Below, in pieces: positions 1 through 5,862 of a stretch of DNA of 34,933 nucleotides; within the stretch, counting starts at the first letter, position 1, and each line of letters begins with the position of its first letter. The translations under genes were made by a program, and so were the position numbers. The DNA lies in contig JAFDXN010000061.1 in NCBI GenBank assembly GCA_018267915.1, forward strand, positions 1 through 34,933, given 5' to 3'. The notes beneath the pieces were generated by a model. The model was not told the DNA's origin. It made no database searches and worked only from the letters and a program-made list of their open reading frames with translations. The stretch comes from Bacteroidota bacterium (GTDB taxonomy: Bacteria; Bacteroidota; Bacteroidia; Chitinophagales; Chitinophagaceae).

Positions 1-1
1 C

Positions 2-550
2 AGCAATGTGATACACATGGTGGTGGTGCCGGTGGTGCACCCGCAGGTGAGCATAAGCGCTAACCCGGGAACGGCCATAACGCAGAACCAGGGTGTGACC
101 TTCACGGCCATGGCTACGAATGCGGGGCCGAGCCCGGCTTACCAATGGCTGAAGAACGCGGTGAACATAGCGGGTGCCACGCAACAGAGCTACACCAGCA
201 ACACGCTGCAGAACGGCGATGTGATAGCCTGCAGGGTGCATGGCCTGAACCTGTGCGACACGGCTACGAGCGCGCCGCTGGTGATGGCGGTGTGGCCTTT
301 GTCAGTGCAACAGTTAACAGGGAACAGTGAACAGATCAATGTGTACCCCAACCCGGTGAAGGATGTCCTTTCCATAGACTACGATAAGAGCATGAACGCG
401 GAGATGGTGCTTTGCGATATGGCAGGCAGGGTACTGCTGCGCCGTCCGCTGGGCCATAGCCTGGATATGAAGGGCCTGGCTAGCGGGGTGTATATGCTGC
501 GCATAAGATCTAACACTGCACACCTCACAAAGTTGATCAGCAAGCAATAA
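2..550 (+). CDS. C-terminal part of a T9SS-secreted protein (Ig-like domain plus type A sorting domain)
   Basis: The reading frame is already open at the left edge, so only the last ~182 residues are present. The first ~95 residues look like an immunoglobulin-like repeat of the kind common in Bacteroidota surface proteins (a YQW motif, then NGDVIACRV). After a short linker the last ~75 residues carry the type A T9SS sorting domain: VYPNPVKDVLSI, then LCDMAGRVLL, then GLASGVYMLRI, ending in KLISKQ. Such proteins cross the outer membrane by the type IX system and are released or attached to the cell surface. The catalytic or binding part lies outside the window, so no function is assigned. Confidence 0.85.
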   Translation, partial: SNVIHMVVVPVVHPQVSISANPGTAITQNQGVTFTAMATNAGPSPAYQWLKNAVNIAGATQQSYTSNTLQNGDVIACRVHGLNLCDTATSAPLVMAVWPLSVQQLTGNSEQINVYPNPVKDVLSIDYDKSMNAEMVLCDMAGRVLLRRPLGHSLDMKGLASGVYMLRIRSNTAHLTKLISKQ

Positions 551-628
551 AATTCGAATTTGCCAAAGGCGAGATGTGTCCGCCTGCTGCTTTTAATCAC
601 CATTTTTCCCGACGATGGTCATGTCTTA

Positions 629-653
629 CCGAATTGCAATTCGGGATTTTTGT
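629..653 (+). terminator. Palindrome with T-run after the T9SS gene
   Basis: A perfect 16-bp palindrome (CCGAATTGCAATTCGG, 629-644) is followed by GATTTTTG. It lies about 80 bp after the stop of the T9SS gene and could end its transcript. The two-base loop is tight, so a protein-binding dyad is the alternative. Confidence 0.4.
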
Positions 654-657
654 ATTC

Positions 658-867
658 GTGACCGCATACAAGGTGAGATTCGAAAATGGCAATGCGTCGG
701 GCGCGGAGGAGGTCAACCCGGCGCTATACAGGAGTATCGTCAAATTTGACGGTGTGGAGGATGCGCGCCATGTACTTTGGTACATCATCCATTGCGATAG
801 CGAAGACGAGGCGATCACGGTGGCCGACAGGGTGGTAAAGAAGATATGGGGGGTGTCGCAGGATTAG
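658..867 (+). CDS. Small hypothetical protein, 69 residues
   Basis: I do not recognise the family. The GTG at 658 is preferred as start because the protein then begins TAYKVRFENG, a plausible first beta strand. The in-frame ATG at 574 would add 28 residues with no recognisable fold and would run through the palindrome at 629-644. The rest reads as a small soluble alpha/beta protein: a central YIIHCDSEDEAI stretch and a C-terminal basic helix. It faces the response regulator gene tail to tail with only 5 bp between them. It is real by codon texture, but both function and start are uncertain. Confidence 0.5.
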   Translation: MTAYKVRFENGNASGAEEVNPALYRSIVKFDGVEDARHVLWYIIHCDSEDEAITVADRVVKKIWGVSQD

Positions 868-872
868 CGCTG

Positions 873-1313
873 TTAACTCAATACGAACTGGCCCTGGGGT
901 GGATAATGCATATATGAGTTCCAGTCGACAGCAAAGATCTTTTTCAGTTTTTCGACCAGGGCATTAATGGTGTTTGTCTTGGTAATATAAAAGTTGGCGC
1001 CACTCCTGAAGCTATCCTCTATCATTTTAGCGGCAAGGTTCGATGTGTACATAATAACCGGAAGGTTATCGTACTCCTTGTTTTTACGTATCTCTACTAT
1101 GCAGGCAATGCCGTCCTTACAAGGCATGTGAATGTCGAGAAAAAGGATGTATGGCACCTTGTTTTTGAGCATTACAAAGAGCATATCTCCATCGGTAGCG
1201 TTGCGCAGCAGATAGGGGAAATTCATTTGATTCATTGCCAGTTCAAATATCACTACATCATCATTGTCATCTTCAGCAAGCAATATGTCCTTTGCCGGGG
1301 CAGCTTCCACCAT
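873..1313 (-). CDS. Single-domain response regulator (CheY-like receiver)
   Basis: The 146-residue protein is essentially one receiver domain. The acidic pocket is E14-D15-D16, the phospho-acceptor is D60 in LFLDIHMP, the switch residue is T90 (or S91) in MYTSN, and the conserved lysine is K112 in ITKTN. No output domain follows, so it probably relays phosphate or binds a partner protein, as in the stand-alone receivers found in many Bacteroidota hybrid-kinase pathways. No histidine kinase lies nearby, so its partner is unknown. A TATATTTG box (minus strand, 1364-1357) is 43 bp upstream of the start. Confidence 0.88.
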   Translation of the reverse strand: MVEAAPAKDILLAEDDNDDVVIFELAMNQMNFPYLLRNATDGDMLFVMLKNKVPYILFLDIHMPCKDGIACIVEIRKNKEYDNLPVIMYTSNLAAKMIEDSFRSGANFYITKTNTINALVEKLKKIFAVDWNSYMHYPPQGQFVLS

Positions 1314-1356
1314 AAACTATAGATACTTTTTAATAACCTTGAAAATGCCTTTTGAA

Positions 1357-1364
1357 CAAATATA
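1357..1364 (-). promoter_or_regulatory. Putative -7 box of the response regulator gene
   Basis: Minus-strand TATATTTG fits the Bacteroidota TAnnTTTG consensus. The nearest TTG further upstream is about 25 bp away, slightly outside the usual 17-23 bp, so the match is only moderate. Confidence 0.4.
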
Positions 1365-1450
1365 GGGCTTAAGTATTTGGTTCATGTAACAATTATCACG
1401 CAGCGAACTAATGCAGTAATGACCAGCAGTTTGTAATTGAAACAAACTAA

Positions 1451-1687
1451 CTATTTTTCATTTGCAATATATTTCTTGCCTTCCTCCGTAAGCATAAACA
1501 GATCGCGGGTGGACTGGTGGAATTTGATGAGTTGGCGTTCGGCCAGTTCGTCGAGCAGCGGCCGGATGTCTTTGCCCGACATGCGGAGCTGACCAATGAT
1601 GTTTTCTATATGTAAAAGCGGATGTTTGTCGGAATATAAACGGCTGATGTCCTGTATCTTCAGCAATACCTCGTTCGCAGTGGCCAT
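1451..1687 (-). CDS. Small winged-helix-like protein, 78 residues
   Basis: Residues ~25-75 have the pattern of a winged helix: a helix IENIIGQLRM, a helix GKDIRPLLDELAERQLI, then a beta wing KFHQSTRDLFMLTEEGKKYI. The phrase LTEEGKKYI is typical at the end of the wing in many transcription factors. It could be a small DNA-binding protein or a stand-alone adaptor; nothing nearby points to a target. It lies between the Nudix and response regulator genes on the same strand, with gaps of 82 and 137 bp, so co-transcription is possible but not compelling. Confidence 0.6.
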   Translation of the reverse strand: MATANEVLLKIQDISRLYSDKHPLLHIENIIGQLRMSGKDIRPLLDELAERQLIKFHQSTRDLFMLTEEGKKYIANEK

Positions 1688-1769
1688 GCGGCTTTTTGCA
1701 GAAAAATCGAGCCATAAGGGGAATCAAACATCTAAGGTCGTCAATTGAGTACCTGTTATCTATGACGAA

Positions 1770-2234
1770 CTAAGTTAGCGGCAGCTTCTGCATTAGCTCA
1801 TCAATAAATGCGACCTGGGCAGGGTTGATCTTTTGCTTTGCTTCGTCGGCGGCGAACCATTGGGCTTTATCAACCTCGGGAAATTCTTTAAACTTGCCTG
1901 AGCGTGGAGGCCATTCGACGGAGAATGTATTAGACCGAAAATCCCCAATATCCAGGCTCTTCTCTATTGCCCAGGCCTGCACAACTTTGCCACTTTTCTG
2001 CTTAACAGGTGATAGCTCTATGAAATCCCCGCTGATATAGATGCCCAGTTCTTCTTTAAATTCCCGTTTTGCAGCATCTAGCGGGTTTTCATCTTCCTCA
2101 TACTCGCCTTTGGGAACAGACCAGGCGCCGGCGTCCTTTTTTGCCCAGAACGGGCCGCCGGGGTGCACCAGGAGTATCTGTGGCTGCCCCTCTCTGAACC
2201 TGTAAACCAGTATGCCGGCACTTTTTTTTGCCAT
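1770..2234 (-). CDS. Nudix hydrolase
   Basis: A complete Nudix box spans residues 43-65: G43, then E49, then R57-E58 and E61-E62, closing with G64-I65, so all metal-binding and catalytic positions are present. The protein begins AKKSAGILVYR and has a WSVPKGEYEE entry to the box. This subgroup resembles small bacterial Nudix proteins sometimes annotated as NTP pyrophosphohydrolases or diadenosine polyphosphate hydrolases; the exact substrate cannot be told from sequence. The length of 154 residues is normal. Its 5' side carries two GTCCCC/GGGGAC palindromes, described separately. Confidence 0.9.
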   Translation of the reverse strand: MAKKSAGILVYRFREGQPQILLVHPGGPFWAKKDAGAWSVPKGEYEEDENPLDAAKREFKEELGIYISGDFIELSPVKQKSGKVVQAWAIEKSLDIGDFRSNTFSVEWPPRSGKFKEFPEVDKAQWFAADEAKQKINPAQVAFIDELMQKLPLT

Positions 2235-2248
2235 GCTGAAGATATCTC

Positions 2249-2310
2249 GTCCCCGAGGGACTTTACTAATTAATTCTTTATTTCTACCATTATTTAGTCC
2301 CCAGGGGACT
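2249..2310. repeat. Pair of GTCCC-GGGAC palindromes upstream of the Nudix gene
   Basis: Two related short palindromes sit 34 bp apart: GTCCCCGAGGGAC at 2249-2261 and AGTCCCCAGGGGACT at 2296-2310. Each is followed by a CTTT or TTTT run and the spacer is AT-rich. They may be operators, or a short intergenic repeat; the string AAGTCCCC also recurs near 33911. Confidence 0.5.
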
Positions 2311-2388
2311 TTTGCTTAAATGTCTAATATAAGTCCATGATATGCCTGTAAAACGGCTTAAATTTGTCATTCCGGAGGCATAAAACAA

Positions 2389-2420
2389 TTTGTTTAACTA
2401 AAACCTATGCCGTACCTTTG
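2389..2420 (+). promoter_or_regulatory. Promoter of rpmH-rnpA-yidD
   Basis: TTTG at 2389-2392, a 20-bp spacer and TACCTTTG at 2413-2420 match the Bacteroidota sigma-A consensus. It would give a leader of roughly 50 nt before rpmH. Confidence 0.8.
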
Positions 2421-2476
2421 CACTCCCTTAAATGATAATCATCCTGCCACCGGCGGGAATTTAAAAGAATAAAGAT

Positions 2477-2632
2477 ATGAAACGTACATTTCAACCACAC
2501 CGTCGCCGCCGTAAGTCAGTACATGGCTTCCGCCAGCGTATGCAAACTGCTAATGGCCGTAAGGTGCTGGCTGCGCGCCGCAAGAAGGGACGTAAGAAAC
2601 TGACTGTGTCGGACGAAAGCCGCCTGAAATAA
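2477..2632 (+). CDS. rpmH: 50S ribosomal protein L34
   Basis: The 51-residue, highly basic protein begins MKRTFQPHRRRRK and continues VHGFRQRMQTANGRKVLAAR and RKKGRK, the diagnostic L34 sequence. It binds 23S rRNA in the large subunit. It is the first gene of the conserved rpmH-rnpA-yidD cluster and lies directly downstream of a strong promoter. The 51-residue length is usual for this phylum, with the slightly extended SDESRLK tail. Confidence 0.97.
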   Translation: MKRTFQPHRRRRKSVHGFRQRMQTANGRKVLAARRKKGRKKLTVSDESRLK

Positions 2633-2651
2633 ACCATTAAAACTCAAAGCC

Positions 2652-3038
2652 ATTCGTAATACTTTTAGGGCATACGAGCGGCTCAAGCGCGAGCAGCATA
2701 TTGATACGCTTTTCCGGACCGGGAAAGCGTTTTCTGTTTTTCCTTTAAGGGTAATATACCACTCCATTGCCCGCGGCGCCGAGCTATCGCCGGTGCGGGT
2801 GGGCTTTTCCATCCCCAAAAAGAAATTCCGGCTGTCGGTGCAGCGCCACCGCGTGCGCAGGCTGATGGCCGAGGCCTGGCGGCTGCAAAAACAGGCCCTT
2901 TATACGGCCGTACCCGCCGGCAAGCAGTTGCAGGTGTTCCTTATCTTTACAGACGCAGCAATGCCCGAGTACAGCCTGGTAGAAAAGGCTGTGAGCGAGG
3001 CAATAGACAAACTAATCAAAGTGCAGCAGGAGGCTTAA
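2652..3038 (+). CDS. rnpA: Ribonuclease P protein component, apparently starting at ATT
   Basis: RnpA is the protein subunit of RNase P, which trims tRNA 5' ends. Homology in this frame extends far upstream of the first GTG (2793): it reads RNTFRAYERLKREQHIDTLF, then RTGKAFSVFPLRVIY, the normal RnpA N-terminus. The frame is closed by TGA at 2625, and between that stop and 2793 there is no ATG, GTG or TTG. The codon aligned with the usual initiator methionine is ATT at 2652, giving 128 residues, normal for the family. Starting at 2793 would remove the first third of the fold. The RNR signature appears as RHRVRRLMAEAWR, with H for the usual N. It lies 19 bp after rpmH and 1 bp before yidD. Confidence 0.88.
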   Translation: MRNTFRAYERLKREQHIDTLFRTGKAFSVFPLRVIYHSIARGAELSPVRVGFSIPKKKFRLSVQRHRVRRLMAEAWRLQKQALYTAVPAGKQLQVFLIFTDAAMPEYSLVEKAVSEAIDKLIKVQQEA

Positions 3039-3039
3039 A

Positions 3040-3261
3040 ATGCGCCGTTTTTTCACGATACTGTTCACGGGCTTCATACGGTTTTACCAGGCTTTTATAT
3101 CGCCCCTCTTCGGCGCCAAATGCCGCTATACGCCCACCTGCAGCGCCTATGGCATGGAGGCTATTAAAAAATATGGCCCCTTCAAAGGCGGGTGGATGGC
3201 ATTGAAGCGCATAGGCCGTTGCCACCCCTGGGGCGGAAGCGGTTATGACCCCGTGCCGTAG
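3040..3261 (+). CDS. yidD: Membrane protein insertion efficiency factor YidD
   Basis: The 73-residue protein has the YidD signature: an amphipathic hydrophobic N-terminus (FTILFTGFIRFYQAFISP), then C28-R-Y-T-P-T-C34-S-x-Y, the KKYGPFKGGWMALKRIGRCHPW block and a C-terminal GYDPVP. It assists insertion of membrane proteins through YidC and lies at the inner membrane face. The gene begins 1 bp after the rnpA stop, as expected in rpmH-rnpA-yidD operons. yidC itself does not follow here, which is common in Bacteroidota. Confidence 0.96.
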   Translation: MRRFFTILFTGFIRFYQAFISPLFGAKCRYTPTCSAYGMEAIKKYGPFKGGWMALKRIGRCHPWGGSGYDPVP

Positions 3262-3337
3262 GCAGTGCGAGTGCGGAGTGCGAGGGAACAGTGGCAGGAG
3301 GGCAGAAAGAGTGGAGGTGCGCAGTATTTTATTAAGC

Positions 3338-3345
3338 TAACTTTG
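3338..3345 (+). promoter_or_regulatory. Putative -7 box of the PaaY-like gene
   Basis: TAACTTTG matches TAnnTTTG, but no TTG is found 17-23 bp upstream. The stretch before it (3262-3335) is purine-rich with GAGTGCGA/GAGTGCGGA near-repeats. Confidence 0.45.
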
Positions 3346-3361
3346 CCGGAACGGACCTTCA

Positions 3362-3396
3362 CTTTTTGTTTTTGACCTTTGATTTTTGACTTAACA
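3362..3396 (+). repeat. TTTTTGAC heptamer-type repeat in the leader of the PaaY-like gene
   Basis: Imperfect repeats of a 7-8 bp unit (TTTTTGT, TTTTGACC, TTTGATT, TTTTGACTTA) run directly up to the start codon at 3397. A very similar tract in the same orientation precedes the korA start at 31202, and a third copy lies at 34162-34196. Confidence 0.6.
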
Positions 3397-3993
3397 ATGT
3401 TCTACTCATTTAAAGGATTCATACCGGTTGTTGACCCAAGTGCTTTTGTTCACCCGCAGGCAGTGGTGACGGGCAATGTGGTGATTGGCAAGGATGTTTA
3501 CATCGGTCCGGGTGCGGCGCTGCGCGGCGACTGGGGCGGCATAGTGATAGAAGATGGCTGCAATGTGCAGGAAAACTGCACCATCCATATGTTCCCGGGG
3601 GTGACGGTGCGGCTTAAAGAAGGTGCGCACATCGGTCACGGGGCTATCATACACGGCGCCACTATAGGCCGCAACGTGCTGGTGGGTATGAACTCGGTAA
3701 TAATGGACGAAGTGGATATAGGCGATGGCAGCATCATAGGCGCGCTCACCTTCATCAATGCCAACACGGTCATCCCGCCGCGCTCGGTATATGCGGGAAA
3801 CCCCGGGAAGCTGATAAAAGAAGTGAGCGATGAAATGCTGGAGTGGAAAACAAAAGGGACCAAACTATACCAGATGCTGCCTAAAGACTGCTACGACAGC
3901 CTGAAGGCCTGTATGCCGCTTTATGAAATGCCGAAGGACCGACCGAAGCAAGAGGCGCTTTACGAGACATGGGAGCAGATAAAGAAGGGATAA
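3397..3993 (+). CDS. paaY: PaaY-like left-handed beta-helix protein (gamma carbonic anhydrase family)
   Basis: The 198-residue protein shows hexapeptide repeats from about residue 10 to 130 (VVTGNVVIGKDVYIGPGAAL and onward), forming a left-handed beta helix. Gamma carbonic anhydrase-type histidines are visible in TIHMFPG and in HIGHGAIIHGA. The C-terminal part (SDEMLEWKTKGTKLYQ, then LPKDCYDSLKAC) is typical of PaaY/CaiE rather than of acetyltransferases. PaaY is a thioesterase that protects phenylacetate degradation from dead-end CoA esters; no other paa gene is nearby, so the role here is inferred. The ATG at 3397 is preferred to the TTG at 3379, because homology begins MFYSFKGFIP. Confidence 0.85.
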   Translation: MFYSFKGFIPVVDPSAFVHPQAVVTGNVVIGKDVYIGPGAALRGDWGGIVIEDGCNVQENCTIHMFPGVTVRLKEGAHIGHGAIIHGATIGRNVLVGMNSVIMDEVDIGDGSIIGALTFINANTVIPPRSVYAGNPGKLIKEVSDEMLEWKTKGTKLYQMLPKDCYDSLKACMPLYEMPKDRPKQEALYETWEQIKKG

Positions 3994-4065
3994 AAACCCT
4001 CCGGCTCCCTGAAGGGAGAGACATGTTTCGAAATACAGTTTATAGACTTATTGGTATGAGTTTCT

Positions 4066-4106
4066 GTAAAAAGATAAGGCCGCTGATGCGGCCTTTAATC
4101 TTTTTT
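4066..4106. terminator. Bidirectional terminator between the PaaY-like gene and the ArsR gene
   Basis: AAGGCCGC (4076-4083), loop TGAT, GCGGCCTT (4088-4095), extended by flanking AAAAAGAT and ATCTTTTTT. With A-runs on one side and T-runs on the other, it can terminate both convergent genes. Confidence 0.85.
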
Positions 4107-4131
4107 GGGTAATCCGTTATAAGCTTAAAAA

Positions 4132-4494
4132 TTAAGCTTCATCAGAGTTAACCAGTTCGTTAACGAACTTAGCAACTGCTGCAATACGGGCATGATTCAG
4201 TGCGTAGTGGATGAATTTACCATCACGCTCTGTAATAACGATGTTAGCACGGCGAAGTATAGCCAGGTGCTGAGAAGCTACAGACTGCTCTAAGCGTAAT
4301 TTCACGTAGATGTCCGTAACGTTCATACGTTTGTTCTCTTCGAGCAGCTTTACGATCTGCTGGCGAAGCTTGTGGTTGATGGCCCTCAGTGTCATTGCCG
4401 CACTTTTCACTGCCATGTAATCTAATTTGATCTGTTCGTTCGAACCTTCATCTTTGCGAATAACCAGCGTGTTAGCTGACATAGTCGTTTCCAT
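4132..4494 (-). CDS. ArsR-family winged-helix regulator
   Basis: In the 120-residue protein residues ~28-115 form an ArsR-type domain: RAINHKLRQQIVKLLEENKR, the recognition region VTDIYVKLRLEQSVASQHLAILRRA, and the wing VITERDGKFIHYAL. The usual metal-binding ELCVCDL motif is absent (TDIYVKL instead) and the domain has no cysteine, so it is probably not a classical metal sensor. The ~27-residue N-terminal extension is unusual for the family. A good promoter lies at 4609-4579, which predicts an untranslated leader of about 80 nt, long for this window. The target is unknown. Confidence 0.88.
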   Translation of the reverse strand: METTMSANTLVIRKDEGSNEQIKLDYMAVKSAAMTLRAINHKLRQQIVKLLEENKRMNVTDIYVKLRLEQSVASQHLAILRRANIVITERDGKFIHYALNHARIAAVAKFVNELVNSDEA

Positions 4495-4578
4495 TTACTT
4501 TATCAATTTTACGGAGGTGAAATAATAAAAATTACCTTTTCACAAACGCTACGGATAGATACCCCGCGCTTGAGTTTG

Positions 4579-4609
4579 CAAACATACTTAATCTGAACAT
4601 ATGAAACAA
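4579..4609 (-). promoter_or_regulatory. Promoter of the ArsR-type gene
   Basis: On the minus strand TTG (4609-4607), a 20-bp spacer and TATGTTTG (4586-4579) match the Bacteroidota consensus exactly. Confidence 0.75.
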
Positions 4610-4678
4610 GGAAAAAATCGTAATGTTTGTTAAAAAAACTTTAAAAGAGGAATGAATGTTTGCCTTATGTCTTTGTAA

Positions 4679-5362
4679 CTAACTGATTTTATTAGTATTA
4701 TGAGTGAAAACTTGTTTTAAATAAAATGGCTCGGCTGTGGATAAATTTACAGTTCTATTACATTTCAGAGCGTCCGCCGCGTATAAGGCCCATGTGGCAA
4801 GGTCAATAGAATTGATGTTCATAATTTCTAATCGATTGACTTCTATAGAATTAAATATTTTTTCTTCCACATTTCCGGCTACCAAAATCCGCCCTTTCCA
4901 TGTATCCAGGGAAGCTATATCAGCCTCAAAAATATGCCTTGGTGTTATTACCGCATCAAATTTATCGTTATGCGAGCAAATGAAATATTCTTTATCGCGG
5001 GCTTTTAAAATTGAAACGTAAAGGTCATATTCCGACAAATGCTTATGGTATTGTCCGAAAGCCATCAATGTCAGCTTGTTATCGAGCAGCAAAGGCTTAT
5101 CCAGCACATAACATAGCGCTTTGGCCGTGGCCATGCCGATACGGAGACCGGTATAAGATCCGGGACCGGCGCATACACATATGGCATCGATATCCCGCAA
5201 GCGAATACCAGTATTATTTAGGACCTCATCGATCATAACGTTAATGCTCGCAGCCTGGTTGCGGGTGTCGGCATTCTGCCTTGTATGCAGCATTTTTCCA
5301 TCGGCAGCTACTGCCACCGTGCCTACATCGCCCGACGTATCTATGTGTAATATAAAAGCCAT
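4679..5362 (-). CDS. tsaB: tRNA threonylcarbamoyladenosine biosynthesis protein TsaB
   Basis: TsaB is the non-catalytic partner of TsaD in the complex that makes t6A37 on ANN-decoding tRNAs. The N-terminus ILHIDTSGDVGTVAV is the ASKHA phosphate-1 region, and the family signature GPGSYTGLRIG lies at residues 66-76. The length of 227 residues is typical. The second half is less conserved, as usual. The gene is divergent from ridA, and the 40-bp region between them is a symmetric double promoter. The very short leader (about 10 nt after the -7 box) implies leaderless or near-leaderless translation. Confidence 0.93.
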   Translation of the reverse strand: MAFILHIDTSGDVGTVAVAADGKMLHTRQNADTRNQAASINVMIDEVLNNTGIRLRDIDAICVCAGPGSYTGLRIGMATAKALCYVLDKPLLLDNKLTLMAFGQYHKHLSEYDLYVSILKARDKEYFICSHNDKFDAVITPRHIFEADIASLDTWKGRILVAGNVEEKIFNSIEVNRLEIMNINSIDLATWALYAADALKCNRTVNLSTAEPFYLKQVFTHNTNKIS

Positions 5363-5370
5363 GAATAGTG

Positions 5371-5400
5371 TGCAAATGTAAGCAGCATATTACATTTGCA
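5371..5400. promoter_or_regulatory. Symmetric divergent promoter of tsaB and ridA
   Basis: TGCAAATGTA (5371-5380) and TACATTTGCA (5391-5400) are perfect 10-bp inverted repeats. Each contains a TAnnTTTG -7 box: TACATTTG at 5391-5398 for ridA and at 5380-5373 for tsaB. The ridA ATG follows its box by only 4 bp. Confidence 0.75.
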
Positions 5401-5402
5401 GC

Positions 5403-5780
5403 ATGGAAAAGAAGATCATACGTACAGATAAAGCCCCGGCACCGATAGGCCCTTACAACCAGGCGGTGATGGCGGGTAATATGCTTTTTATATCAGGCCA
5501 GATAGCACTGGATGCTGCGACAGGCGAACTGGTGCAGGGCGATGTAAAATCAGAAACACAAAAGGTGATGGAAAACCTGCAGGCAATACTGACAGAAGCC
5601 GGTATGAGCTTTGCCAATATTGTGAAGACAAGCATCTTCCTGAAGAGTATGGGCGACTTTGCGCAAGTGAACGAAGTATATGGTAGCTACTTTACAGAAA
5701 ACCCGCCTGCACGCGAAACAGTTGAGGTTTCGGCACTACCTAAGGGCGTGAATGTAGAGATCAGCATGATAGCGTGCTAA
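5403..5780 (+). CDS. ridA: RidA family enamine/imine deaminase
   Basis: RidA hydrolyses reactive enamine/imine intermediates such as 2-aminoacrylate released by PLP enzymes. The 125-residue length, APAPIGPYNQAV near the N-terminus, FISGQIALD, and the C-terminal signature with the substrate-binding arginine in PPARETVEVSALPKG followed by VEISMIA are all diagnostic. It acts in the cytosol as a trimer. It is divergent from tsaB and convergent with glnS, and appears to be transcribed alone with a 4-bp gap between -7 box and start codon. Confidence 0.96.
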   Translation: MEKKIIRTDKAPAPIGPYNQAVMAGNMLFISGQIALDAATGELVQGDVKSETQKVMENLQAILTEAGMSFANIVKTSIFLKSMGDFAQVNEVYGSYFTENPPARETVEVSALPKGVNVEISMIAC

Positions 5781-5802
5781 TGTGCCAATTAGCTAATGTG
5801 AA

Positions 5803-5845
5803 AATGTGCAAATTGTGTAATAGTCCAATTACCAATTTGCACATT
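5803..5845. terminator. 13-bp inverted repeat between ridA and glnS
   Basis: AATGTGCAAATTG (5803-5815) pairs perfectly with CAATTTGCACATT (5833-5845) across a 17-bp loop; TTATTTT follows. It can end both convergent genes. The sequence belongs to a CTAATGTGAAAATGTGCAAAT-type repeat, a diverged copy of which is at 7565-7602. Confidence 0.6.
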
Positions 5846-5862
5846 CTTATTTTAACGAGCGG

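Noticed and set aside
2793..3038. Short rnpA starting at GTG 2793
   Set aside because: It would lose the conserved N-terminal third of RnpA, which is encoded in frame upstream.
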